Shown: positions 1 through 11,155, counted from the first letter of the stretch. The stretch is DNA of 64,000 bases from Siphonodentalium dalli (GCA_032622095.1 CP136062.1:57304420-57368419), one strand, 5' to 3'. Translations and numbers: made by a program. The notes: a model not told the origin generated them from the letters alone.

Positions 1-439
1 GTACATATAACCATATCCCTGAGATATAAACCGAAATAGATTCGTGTTTTTTGCAATAAACACAGTGCAAAGTTTCAATGGTAAATCACATAGATAAGCG
101 CGTGTTTCAGCGATTGTCATTATCTATATATATTGCCCAATTTTCGGGGTCGCATATAGATAACACAACCGTACGAAACCGATAAAGAGTGTACGCATCG
201 GAATATATATCAAGAGTAATATTTCACATTTCATCCATCTTTTCGCCTTTCGCATCAAAACCTTCTGGAATGTTTTTTCTAAATATCCCAAAATGGGGAT
301 CCCGCTGAATTCCTGTAAAGTTGGCATATGTAGTGGAAATATGCACGCGGAACTGTTATATATATAGACGATTAATCGTGTACCCGGTGCTCAGTTCACC
401 ACAATGTAGTCTCCTCTAATCTGACACAATCATGTAATG

Positions 440-735
440 GAATGTTCCCCTATAATAACATAGTCGCATCACAGTTATTCACATTTATACAGATAACAGC
501 CCCGCAATAGTGACTTAGTCGCATCACTGTGCCGGAAGTGCCCCCATATAAAAATAATCGCATCACCGTGCCCTCATAGTAACATAGTCGCATCACTTTT
601 ATTCACATTCAGATATATAACACCCCCATATTAACATAGTCGCATCACTGTGCCCCCATTGTAACACAATAGCATCACTGTACCCCCATAGTAACATAGT
701 TGCATCACTGTTATTCACATTCAGACATATAATAG
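440..735. repeat. 52-bp minisatellite, copy 1
   Basis: Degenerate tandem units of about 52 bp built on CATAGTAACATAGTCGCATC followed by a CTGTTATTCACATTCAGACA-like half. About five to six units, some missing the second half. The homologous array in copy 2 is longer and is interrupted by a transposon. Confidence 0.85.
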
Positions 736-949
736 AGTTCCCCTCAACGGGCTCAGGAAGCTAAAATACGATTGTTACATTAAATATATTATAATTGTGT
801 AACATAAATAATTCTTTGTGTTCCCGCCCTGTGGTTCCTCTTGCGCCCAACATCCACACACGTGTCCATCATCCGAATTGTAGCAGCCATGGGTTGCAGG
901 TGGCTGAATATGAAGAGCGATTACACTGTGAAATCATACCAGATATAAA

Positions 950-1155
950 CTATCCGGCCATGATTTCACAGATGTATCGTGTCGTCCATGTACATGAGTA
1001 GTCGTCATAACCATTACTGTAGCCGTAAACACAGTTCTGATTGGTGCCGCCGCCCGGCTGTCCGGATGTCCAAGCCGCCCACATAGCACTCCCGTCTGAG
1101 TGAACCCAGTTCCCCTCGTGGGCGGCGTCGTTCCCGTCTATCCAGTATCCAACAC
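950..1155 (-). CDS. C-type lectin domain, 3' terminal exon (gene 1)
   Basis: Last coding exon of a C-type lectin, the second half of the CTLD fold that binds sugars or other ligands outside the cell. On the minus strand a pyrimidine-rich acceptor ending TTGTAG precedes the exon, which starts with two bases (phase 1) and runs to a TAG stop. It encodes about 67 residues with the family signature: YWIDGND, EGNWVHSDGS, a WAAW core strand, then a ligand loop containing QPG, NCVYG, and the terminal RYICE. The usual EPN (mannose) or QPD (galactose) triplet is degenerate (QPG), so specificity cannot be read. The donor at 12034 has the matching phase: its last base plus the first two here makes a glycine codon. 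A paralogous exon lies at 59971-60173. What I infer is that the protein is secreted; the signal exon is not seen. Confidence 0.9.
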
Positions 1156-2140
1156 CTACAAGAGAGAATAGAAGGGTGACGTTAACTGAATTTTGTGGCA
1201 CCCAGAGCAGCCCACGCGGGTTCATTCACGGTTTATGATTTGAAGATAAATACAAAGGACAGGTTTAGATCAGACTACGTCAAACGTCGCATTTTAAGAC
1301 TCAACAGCTGAATGGTAACTAAACTATAACAGCAGAAAACATATACATAGAACCCGAGCACGAATGGTCGTACCATAATATGCGAACAACATGTACAGGT
1401 ATAAGATGGTGCGTTTCATATATCGTTGTCATTTGAAGGCACCGATCACATATGTTGCAATTAATGTGGTTGGAATTAAATGTTTCAGTTAATATTGTTA
1501 GAAGTAGATAGCAGGTGATATACAGGTGATCATTTTCAGCCTCGCAAACAATATAAAACCCAAAGTCACATTAAGTTATCGCTTTTGTTAATTTTGGGAA
1601 GAATATCGTCACAAGGAACCAGTTCATTTGCGCCGGAAATATCATATGTCTGCTTTAAGATAGTTGCATGATTGTGTTCAGGTCCTATCATTGTTCCGAT
1701 ATTAATGTGACACAAACATTAGGTCCTATGAATCAGTTGGAAAATATAACCCCATGTTCCAGGGGGGGGGGGTGAAAATAACTGCAGACACAGGGTGGAA
1801 AAAACTGTTTTCTTCGGTTTGGGTACCCCCCCCCCCCCCCCCAAAACAGCAAAAACTGCAGTTTTTTTTCAATGACCATTGCCCCCCCCCCCCCCCAGAA
1901 AAATCAAATCTATCCCAGACGGACAACAACTCGGTTTGACCGGAAACCGAAAAAAACACCGGAGCATACAATTCACGAGAAGGTGCTTGGTAACTTAGTT
2001 TAGATTATTATGACAAAATGGTCATTGTCTACCAGTAGAACGCAGATTTGTACCTCGTGATGTCATGACATGTACAAACATGTATATTGGTGATCGCAAC
2101 GCTTTGTATGCACTTTAAATGATAGTGGCAATGACACTGT

Positions 2141-3492
2141 AGCTCAACTTGGAAAGGGAATAATTTAATGTATTACAGTCAATAGAGCGATTGGGAATGT
2201 GGAAAGTTGAATGTCTAATACTAGTTTATAGACATGAAGAAAAAAGTAAAATCCAAGATAGCTGCTGGTAGCCATGTTTTCGGCCGAATGACCCCAAAAT
2301 GAGTCGTTCCCATCTACATGTCATCGTTAACATCCATGACAAATTTTATGACGATCAGACTAAATGTACGACCTGTAGCCCATGCTAAAGAATTGAGTCA
2401 TACAAAAAGTAAAATCAAAGATGGCTGCTGGCGGCCATGTTTTTTTGCCGAATGACCCCAAAATGACTCGTTCCCATCTACAAGTTATTATTAACATTAT
2501 TAACATTCATGACAAATTTTATGATGATCAGACTAAAGGTACGACATGTAGCCCGTGCTAAAGAATTTATTAATACAAAGAGTAAAATCCAAGATGGCTG
2601 ATGGCGGCCATGTTTTTAGGCCGAATGACCCCAAAATGACTCGTTCCCATCTACATGTCATTATTAACATACTTGACAAATTTTATGATGATCAGACTAA
2701 AAGTAGGACCTGTAGCCCGTGCTAAAGGATTTAGTCATACAAAGAGTAAAATCCAAGATGGCTGTTGGCGACCATGCTTTTTGGCGGAATGAACCCAAAA
2801 TTACTCGTTCCCATCTACATGTCAATATTATCATCCGTGACAAATTTTATGATGATCAGACGAACAATACGACCTGTGGCCCATGCTAATGGATTAAATT
2901 TTGAAATCCAAGATGGCTGCTGGCGGCCATGTTTTTTGGCCGAATGACCCTAAAATGACTCGTTCCCATCTACATGTCATTATCAACATTCTTGTCAAAT
3001 TTTATGATGATCAGACCAAAAGTACGACCTGTAGCCCGTGCTTAAGAATTTAGTCATACAAAGAGTAAAATCCAAGATGGCTGCTGGCCGCCATGTTTTT
3101 TTTCTTCCGAATGACCCCAAAATTACTCGTTCCCATCTACATGTCAATATTAACATCCATGACAAATTTCGTGATGATCAGACAAACAGTACGGTCTGTA
3201 GCCCGTGCTAATGGATTGAATTTTGAAATCCAAGATGGCCACTGGCCGCCATGTTTTTTTTCTTCCGAATGACCCCAAAATGAATCATTCTAGTTTAAAT
3301 GTTGATGTCAACAGCTATGACAAATTTCATAATGATCCGACCAAAGGTACGACATGTAGCCTGCATTGTTGACGCCTTACGTACACACGTACACACGTAT
3401 ACACGCACCCACACACACACACACACACACGGACGACGGACGACAAAGCCATGGCAATAGCTCAAACTTTATAAAGTAAAGTTGAGCTAAAA
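2141..3492. mobile_element. Nested satellite-bearing element with TAGCTCAACTT ends
   Basis: Inside the hAT-like insert, a TAGCTCAACTT motif on the left is mirrored by AAGTTGAGCTA on the right, just after a (CA)n tract and ACGGACGACGGACGAC. The short inverted ends bracket the tandem array. No coding sequence. ATGACA occurs close to both ends but not flush, so a target duplication is uncertain. Confidence 0.5.
2250..3360. repeat. Satellite of about 163 bp, seven units
   Basis: Units start near 2252, 2414, 2588, 2751, 2907, 3070 and 3228. Each begins ATCCAAGATGGCTGCTGG, passes a GGCCATG core and a CCGAATGACCCCAAAATGA block, and ends in ACGACCTGTAGCCCGTGCTA. Units differ by about 5-10%. A single inverted copy lies at 11060-11155. 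Confidence 0.92.
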
Positions 3493-3539
3493 ATGACAAC
3501 TAGTCATTACTTCGACTTTGAAAAAGATGCAAATGAGAT

Positions 3540-4330
3540 GAGTTAGATACCAGCATATAACTGTTTTCTGATACCATTGGAGGAGAAATTGTTTAATACA
3601 TGGGATAGTTCTGCAGTAAAAATTTGCCAGATAAGCGATCGCATGGTAGAATTCCGCATTCGACTGGTAGACACTGACATAGTCGGCATTATTAAGAGGG
3701 TTAATGGGGTCAATATCACATGTAAACCAAGACAGTGGTTATCCAAAATTGTTTTAGGTGGATTGTACTACTCATGTATATATGATTTGGATATTAAGGT
3801 TAATCCATATTCTATGCAAAATTTTCCGACAACCCCCCCCCCCCCTAAATGAATAAGGAAAAAATTTACGTGTAAATTTTTTACGCCTAGGAACCCCCCC
3901 CCCCCACCCCCGGTACGTTGTGTTCCGCAGTTTTTTTCCGCCCCTCCCCCTGCATGTTCGATACTTTATGACACTAAAATATCACTGTTTCGGCTACCAT
4001 GAACTTCTTTGTAAATATAATTTCTTTGGTTCATTGTCATATTCGTCATATCCATTTAACTAAAGAGTATTACGAGGATCTTGGTGTTTCTTGGTCCAAT
4101 AAATTTTATGATTATTTTCTTACAGATAGACAACCACTCATAAATATTGTTCAATATTTGAGAATATTCATGTCATGGCTGATGGTCAAAGGAACATTCG
4201 GCTCAGATGAGAACTAGGCATAATAATAATAATAATAATTATCATTATTATTCATAATTAAACCAACAATAATTCATTGCTGTGTCCTGTTTTCAGTTGA
4301 TTGCACTCTGCTCGAACGGACCAGATTACA
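3540..4330. other. No gene seen; element end and copy-specific stretch
   Basis: From 3540 to 3952 is the right part of the hAT-like insert, ending in poly-C tracts. From 3953 duplication sequence resumes. 4138-4310, containing an (AAT)n tract near 4221-4250, is absent from copy 2, so it is a small insertion here or a deletion there. Short open frames in this stretch have no recognisable content. Confidence 0.5.
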
Positions 4331-6865
4331 TGTAAACATTGTTGTGCATTAGCCTAAATATTTCTATTTGCTTTATTCTTCTTTGTAATATATGAAGATA
4401 TTCAATTCAATTGTGTATTTTTCTTCCCTCAAAATACATTATGACTATTGAGCCAGTTCTGTGAGGATATATCGTGTAAACTAAAATTTAACTCAACATT
4501 ATGACATTTGAAGCTGTCTTACACAGAGCAATCACAAAGCAATAAGCTATGTTGGTGATACATGTTCTTGTTTTCTGAAATTAATTACTATGCTATAACT
4601 TCTTATTGGTGTCTAAATAGACAAAAAATATATAATATTTTAACCTCCCAAATGTACTAAAATCCATTGATCTGGTATTTTCTTGATTACCGTTCAGATT
4701 AAATATATGCAACAAAGATGGTTATAAGTAAAATATAACAGCTTTCGCTGCACATATTGGGTGGACTATGAGCGCCGATAGCAGGTGCCGTGTACATTTT
4801 TTTCCAAATCCATGTTTAAGAATATGTTATGAAGGGTGCTCCTAGTTTCAATGTTTACCCAATATCTGTTCTTTTATGACACGATATCATGGGGTGGGTC
4901 CCGCTTCTTTACGAGAAAAACAATTGCACTAAAAAAATAATATTTTCCATCAGTTCTCATCATTGTACTTTTTGACATTCAATTATCGCTGTAATGCCAA
5001 CGTCAGCTCATTTAATTTTTCTGGTGCTTTAAATGGTATGAATACTGAAAGATAAACATATTTCCTGTATATATTATTATTGTATGATGTTCAACATTGG
5101 GTAGATGTGACCTTGGATTACTGGGATTTACCAATATAATGCAAAGCTGAGTAATTAAACATAACATGCTAAGTATTACAAAACAAGTATTCATCTTTTA
5201 GATGATAATATGTTATTTCGGGATTACTGTTTCTGCCACATGTGCTTGTAATACGATCCAATGCTCACCCGTCCAAACCCGCACTGCCAGTATGCACCGT
5301 CCCTATATATACGTACCTGATATATACATGTATATCACGGTAGTATATATGCGTCTCATGTATACTACACTGACGTAAAGCAGAAACAGATATTCTATTA
5401 GGTATGGTCGCGGTTGGGGGCCGGGGGGGGGGGGGGGTAGATAAGCCGTATGAGTAAATCATATTAAGTTGATACGTATATAGTGCAGTTAGTGGGTGTG
5501 GCGGAGCAGCGAGTGCTTTACAACGCCCTGCATGTTTGCCATTTGTAAAGAATACATGTATTTTATTAGTGTGTTCTTCAATTACTTGGTATTGGTTAAT
5601 GGAACAGACTGTAAGTGGAACAGTATATAATTAATACATGCAGAAACCGGACGACCATTTAGTGATCTAGCCGAGGCTAGTCACAACGTGTGAGAATACA
5701 CTGCTGTGAATACACATCTTTGTCCCGTATACATATACTGAGGGTAACCTATGGGAATGGATGCTGAACTTATTTGACAAGTTTAGTTAATGAGTGTTTT
5801 GCGATTTTCTGAGATTTCTGGTGAACAGAAAGTAATACTCGCAATGGAATTTTTTTTTATAATATATCAATTGCGCAATCTCCACATTTGGAAATAATTG
5901 TATCAATCTGTTAGCTCCGGCCATTCTATTTTTGCAATTACATATTGTACATGTGTCTAAATCGTGTGTTTCGACATCGACATCCAGTTAAAGATGACAC
6001 GTCAGATTGGACCACCATATGCAAGTGTTCTGTACCAGTAAATAATGAAATCGGAGCCAATAACTAATTAATATGAGGAAAAAGGGTCAGATGTCGATTT
6101 TCAGAACGTGGCAGTTTTAATACATTTTGATTTATATCAGCCTTGCAAAAAATAAAATGACCGTCTCTTATAAAGAGCGTTCATGCTTCTGTCGCACGCA
6201 CGTGGTAGATAATACAGAACGTTTTCAATAAGTATCTAGAGTGAGACTAGACTCAGTTTGATAGCAAAATTCAGAGACGGTTCATGGACGCTGATAGTGA
6301 CGAGGAATGACATTTTTTACAATAATAAATAGGATGGGTTGTGGGTGGGGTGTTCGTAAATCACGCAAAACTTGTGATGGCTTCAAAATATTTATCCCAT
6401 AAAAGTTCCTGCGACGATTGTATTTGTTTCTCAGCAACAGAAATAACAAACAACGATTTAAGTACATTTATTATCCATGACACTCAATCAGGCCCGTGGT
6501 TTAAGTTTCATTTTGTTCGTATATGGAATCCTTCAAAGTGCACATTATTTCGCCATTGATGACTTTTAAGGTGTGATCAGAATCACATCAATGGGAACAG
6601 GCATTGCGTGCGGCATGGTTGGAAAGATCGTTTAACCATGGTCAATTATAGAGAAAAATACCCCATGCCTCGATAAACGGATCAAACACTTGTACCATTG
6701 CGGAATTTTCATTCCAAATCACATAACGTTATAGAGTAGTTTCCCTTTACATGTATAAGATAAATTATATGATACCAATATTTCGACGACACGCATAACA
6801 ACAGGCGATCTATAGTGCCTGGTACTCGATTGTGTCAGCTCTTGGTAATTTACGCGGAGTAGCAT

Positions 6866-6918
6866 CACGCTGGTCATCCGTGTAACGAGGACCCGGATAA
6901 GTTACGACGGACGCGACT
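6866..6918 (+). repeat. Left terminal inverted repeat
   Basis: 53 bp beginning CACGCTGGTCATCCGTG and ending GACGGACGCGACT. It is flush with the AGCAT target duplication and pairs with 10551-10603. Confidence 0.92.
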
Positions 6919-7779
6919 AATCCCTCATGCTTTCCACGAGCGATGAGTTCAGGTAGGTACACACATATCGTTATTATAACACCTTGTCGGTTTCAGGAGA
7001 CGATTTTGTTGTATTATTATCGTTAACAATGGTTGGTTCTCCAATTACGACTTGTTATGTCAGGCTGGATTAGATATTTTAGCATCATTTGTAACACTAA
7101 ACTATGAGGTTTTTATCGAAGAAAATATGTTCAAATAACTAATGAAAATTCAGAAATACGAAACCTCCTCCCTAATACATGTTGTCGTGCCGGATGATGT
7201 GTGTACCGTTCACATATATAACATACCGTAGAAATTTCAGGATTGCTATAGATGCAAGTAAAGTGGACTTTTATGCGCGTTTCCAGCAACTTTGGTAGTA
7301 ACGAGAACCCGTTGAATTTTATCTGGGAAAGTAACTGGACGCGAAAATTTGTAACGACGGACGCGTTTTTTCCCCCTCAGAAATATTTACCTTCACATGA
7401 TATGTCATGGGCATATATCGTCATGTTTGAAAAACAATAAAGGTAAAATATTTATGATATGTCCAATTAATAATCAGATTTTTTTTTTGCACAACATAAT
7501 GGGAAATATACTATAACACATCGGGGCGTGTCCATATCGTCTCCGTTGGGGCGGGTGATGCATGTCGACCTGGATTTTTCCAACTGTATCCCCTTGAACC
7601 AAACCAAACACTCCTAAAAGTTCTCAAAATTACATTTGCACCCCCATATATAAACAATAGCCATGAATGAGACGGCGCGTCTTGTTATTTGTAAATTCGT
7701 ATATTTCATTTTCAGACGGAGAAATATTGGTGCCTATTGAAGGCGAATTCCTGGAAGTCGATGACAGCCTAGCTTCCCC

Positions 7780-8309
7780 AGTGATCCCGCCTTCTGCGTG
7801 GTACTGGTGACCAGCAGTGCCACGAATGTTGGAAGAAATATAAAAACCTGCAATCATTACGGCAACATTCACTTTCTCATATAAAAGACAAGCCAATGTC
7901 GTCGAGTGATGAATTCGGGGCTCACAGATCCGGCCACCACCATAATGTTCTCTGCGAGAAGTGTGGTGTGTTGTTATCCAGTCTATCCGTGTTCAGACAG
8001 CATTACAAAACACACAACGAAGTATTAAAACAATGTTGCCTGTTTGAAGGATGTGGAAAGACATTTATCAAACCAAATCTCTTCCAGTCACACATGAACC
8101 GACATACACAAAGCTATCCACATGTTTGCAGAGGGTGCAACAAAACCTTTAGTTCAAAGGACATCAGAAATCGACACAGCAAGGTTTGCATCGAGGAAGC
8201 CACACACACATGTACTACATGCAATAATTAATTCGTGGATTCGAGTGGACTCCACAAGCACGAAGCATCAGTTCATGTTAATTCCCTGGGACTGAACTTG
8301 TGCCACTGA
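7780..8309 (+). pseudogene. C2H2 zinc-finger gene remnant carried by the transposon
   Basis: A plus-strand reading frame encoding consecutive C2H2 fingers, probably a nucleic-acid binding protein. The first finger starts at 7818 (CHECW...RQHSLSH, spacing C-2-C-12-H-3-H). The next ones follow the ATG at 7896: CEKCG...RQHYKTH, then C-4-C with FIKPNLFQSHMNRH, then CRGCNKTF...RHSKVC. A further finger, CTTCNN, is cut by TAA at 8229-8231; the frame continues with FVDSSGLHKHEASVH and ends at TGA 8307-8309. An upstream in-frame stop near 7777 lies next to a TTCCCCAG acceptor, so this may be one exon. The in-frame stop inside the last finger makes a functional product doubtful. It lies between the TIRs, so it is transposon cargo or part of the element's own gene set. 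Confidence 0.7.
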
Positions 8310-8420
8310 TTGGCAAGTGACAGGTTCAGGTGGCCTGTACCCATGAGTGTTCATGTGTATTCCCTTGGACTGAATCTGTGTTACTGATTGGCCAGTGACA
8401 GGTTCAGGTGGCCTGTAGTG
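8268..8420. repeat. Tandem duplication of about 77 bp
   Basis: Two copies of GTTCATGT...ATTCCC.TGGACTGAA...ACTGATTGGC.AGTGACA ending GGTTCAGGTGGCCTGTA. The first copy overlaps the end of the zinc-finger frame. Confidence 0.8.
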
Positions 8421-8585
8421 GGGGGGGTGTCACAACCGGTACTGTTACTGGCTGTTGGACAACGCGAGTGGCATGTGCTGCCCCTCTGTGTATCCCCAAC
8501 CCCCTGTAGTACCGTCATTTGTGATAGGCTTTCTCTGTTGTCCTGTCCCACCGGTTCGGTCGGTCTCACAGTTGGGCCTTCCCGT

Positions 8586-9580
8586 CTAGTGGCGGTCATC
8601 GTCACTTGACGGACCTACTTGCCCCCATGTCAAGCGACTGTTATGGTACCAGGCATTATAATTATCTTGGCCTGGCATCAGTTCGTGAGTAATGTTCATA
8701 TGATAGCCACCATCGCTCGATCTAGGTTTGTTCAATTGCATTAAATCTTCAAACAACCCAAATTGCTGTTCGATGTCAGCCAATTGACTGTCCAGATTAG
8801 CCGTGGTGTGATGGTAGTTACTATCATCACATGATAAGCCGACTTGTCCTCCCGTCCATTGGTGGTTATTATCACTACTGTGGTAATTACTGTTTGGCGG
8901 CTCATATTCTCGTGGGCTTTGGTACTCCTCTGGAAACCCTTCCCTATAATGGTCAGCCGCATTAGCCCTTGGTTTGTTTAATCTGCTTAAACTCTCCAAC
9001 AACCCAAATCGTTGTTCCAGCTCTGCCACTTTATTATTCATTTCATTTGCCATGCGACGGTCATCGTCACTGGTCCTATGATTATTATTTGAGTGGCTGT
9101 AGTCATATTTTGTCGTTTGGATTTCCGATGCCTATTGGCCGTGGTCATAATTAGCAAAGGCCTGTCCCGAGTAATGGTCATGATTACTCACAACCGGTCT
9201 GAGGTATGGCCGTGGTGCCCTGTGCATATCCAGGGGTTTTATATAAGGATCTTTTGGTCGTACTCCCCCTCTCATTACCCCTGGTCTTTCGCACTTCAGC
9301 AATCAATTTTACTCTTTCCTGAGCATATATAAACAAGTCATTTGTCCTAGTTGAGGGGATGGCCGATACAACTTTGCCAGGGATGGCTGACTGGATGTCA
9401 CCATGTGATATAGGGGCCTCCGAATTTTCCTCATCACTACTGACTTCCAGTTTTGATAACAAATTTTGCCCCGGAAGAGGTGTGTATACCTGTCGTCGGA
9501 CTGTGAACTATTACTGCCCACTCCCGACTTCTCTGGATTGTAGCGTTTATTTATCAGGTCCACCTCCGGATGAACTATAT
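8586..9580 (-). pseudogene. Decayed gene for a repeat protein (LEQ-FGL-LNKPR repeats)
   Basis: The minus-strand frame starting ATG at 9053 and ending TAG at 8586 encodes 155 residues. It has two copies of a heptad-like module: VAELEQRFGLLESLSRLNKPR-type and LADIEQQFGLFEDLMQLNKPR-type, separated by hydrophilic Asn/Tyr/His-rich linkers containing SDD(D). Coding character extends upstream in the same frame to a stop near 9140, then in other frames up to about 9580 (for example SDEENSEAPISHGDIQSAIP and AQERVKLIAEVRKTRGNERG), so frameshifts and stops have broken one longer gene. I do not recognise the family. The acidic, repetitive makeup would suit a structural or gag-like protein, but that is a guess. 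It is convergent with the zinc-finger remnant within the same element. Confidence 0.55.
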
Positions 9581-10550
9581 TGCTATTCGGGGTGTCATGG
9601 CATAACCCGATTGGACAGTTGGGTCTATGTTCGGTGGAGGAAATTATTTATACTCTGCCATTCTGTTTTCTGGACTTGATAGTCAATACAATTTTTTTTT
9701 ATTCACGACTCTGTGTTTGGTAGCGAAAGAATATGTCGGTATCCTGCAAATTACTTGCATTAGTTCATGTCGGCACACATTTTATAAGGCCTGAAATGTT
9801 CAACAACAAATTTACTGTTTCAGTATCACAACATGCCTGCTGGCATGGGTTAGTGATCTCCACACACGTGTAATTTGCATCAGGGTCCCATATTAGCTTG
9901 AGTGATGTTATCTCGCCGACGGCAAGTGTCCGAAATCCACCCAACCACGTGCCTATCGATAGCAAACATTCATGTACACTCTTAGTTGTGCAAAGAGAAA
10001 TATAGTAATGGCGAGAGGAAGCACACAAGTCTCCTGACAACGTTTCGTCTGTTTAAAATTTGCTGTGAAACAGATGGTTAACAATGCGACAAATAATGGA
10101 AAAAAACACATAAACATGTCATTCGGAATATTCACGTCCGCGGTTAATCAATGTGATTTCTGAAGCGCGTCCAACGTTACATGATAACGGGTCCTCGTTA
10201 CTCGTTGATAATGCTAACTATTCGAATTGCTGGAAACTTGTTCCTTGGCGGTGGTCGTGTTGCTTATATTTCAATGACAGGGATCCCGGCGGTACCTCAA
10301 CGTCATGAATTGTTCAGATTTGCACGTGATAACATTATTTTTTGGGTCAATTTGCGTGCAATTTCAGGGTTTTGCAACAACTTTCCTCTTTATACATTAA
10401 TTGTGGACACGTTGACATCAATTTAGCACCCACCGATTTAGACTAATATTGTCCCAAAACACTACGCACACTAAAACATAGGTAGATTAATTTTAAAGGC
10501 CTTTACTCAACGTTTTTCTTGACCAGCCCGAGACAATTTCTTCACACGGA

Positions 10551-10603
10551 AGTCGCGTCCGTCGTTACTTATCCGGGTCCACGTTACACGGATGACCAGC
10601 GTG
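10551..10603 (-). repeat. Right terminal inverted repeat
   Basis: Reverse complement of 6866-6918 with two mismatches, at the bases following GTAACG and AATAAGT-like cores. It is followed directly by AGCAT. Confidence 0.92.
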
Positions 10604-10837
10604 AGCATACACTATTAAATTACCGGTGTTCATAATATTCAACACATTCTCCGCGACCATATTACAGATGTTATGAATTTTACAGTATGCACACCTAGTA
10701 TTGGTCAACAATATCATAGTACATACTCTTTCTCAACCGAAGAAGAGATGAACCAGATCTCGCGTTGAGCAGTGCAACTTTCTCGCAACTAATTCTCGAA
10801 ATGAATGCACAATGGTAGAAAATGTTCCGAAATCCAG

Positions 10838-11155
10838 GGGGGGGGTCGGAACAGATTTTCAGGCACGTATGGCATTTTTTCCCTTTCGATCATTTTTTGT
10901 ACCCACCCACCCCCACCGCCAAATTTTTTTCCGTTTTCGGCAGTTTTTTCCGACCATTTTTTTTACACCCACCCCCTTTTAACACTAAAACAGATATTTG
11001 AGGGGGGAAATTCACTGTAGACAGCTGTATATGAATTTCTGTGCATACTATTTATCATGGAGGTTAACATGGACATGTAAATAGGAATGAGTCATTTTGA
11101 GGTCATTCGGCCAAAAAAACATGGCTGCCAGCGGCCATCTTGGATTTTTAATTTG
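10838..11155. repeat. C/G-ended repeat fused to one inverted satellite unit
   Basis: Begins CCAGGGGGGGGGTCGGAA and continues through CCACCC and TTTTCCG blocks to about 11055. Then comes a reverse-complement copy of the 2250-3360 satellite unit (GGCCATCTTGGATTTT at its end). It is absent from copy 2, where 63940-63985 bridges the gap. The first 220 bp is repeated at 44050-44300. Confidence 0.75.

Larger units (their letters stand above)
1760..3952. mobile_element. hAT-like DNA element with C/G-rich ends, non-autonomous
   Basis: An insert present only in copy 1. It starts CAGGGGGG and ends CCCCCTG; the ends form an imperfect inverted repeat that continues into an AAAACTGC motif on both sides. 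CATGTTC flanks both ends (1753-1759 and 3953-3959), and the empty site near 60775 in copy 2 reads CAGGTTC once. CAG...CTG termini suggest the hAT superfamily, although hAT duplications are usually 8 bp and 7 are seen here. No transposase is visible. The interior is mostly the satellite at 2250-3360 plus several pure C or G runs at 1761-1772, 1827-1842, 1881-1895, 3832-3846 and 3894-3905. Confidence 0.75.
6866..10603. mobile_element. DNA transposon with 53-bp TIRs and 5-bp target duplication (3.74 kb)
   Basis: Both termini start CACGCTGGTCATCCGTG. The inverted repeats (6866-6918 and 10551-10603) match at about 51 of 53 positions. AGCAT is duplicated at 6861-6865 and 10604-10608, and the empty site in copy 2 (63709-63713) reads AGCGT once with colinear flanks, so the boundaries are well fixed. 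Partial copies of the TIR core recur inside both ends (7296-7310 and 7351-7365; 10165-10180 and 10185-10204). A 5-bp duplication with CAC-starting ends fits the Transib/RAG group, but no transposase is recognisable, so the superfamily is inferred. The interior holds a decayed C2H2 zinc-finger gene (plus strand) and a decayed repeat-protein gene (minus strand). 9690-10550 shows nothing coding. Confidence 0.88.

Noticed and set aside
1726-1971. Poly-Gly/poly-Pro reading frames on both strands
   Set aside because: They come from C and G homopolymer runs at the end of the hAT-like element.
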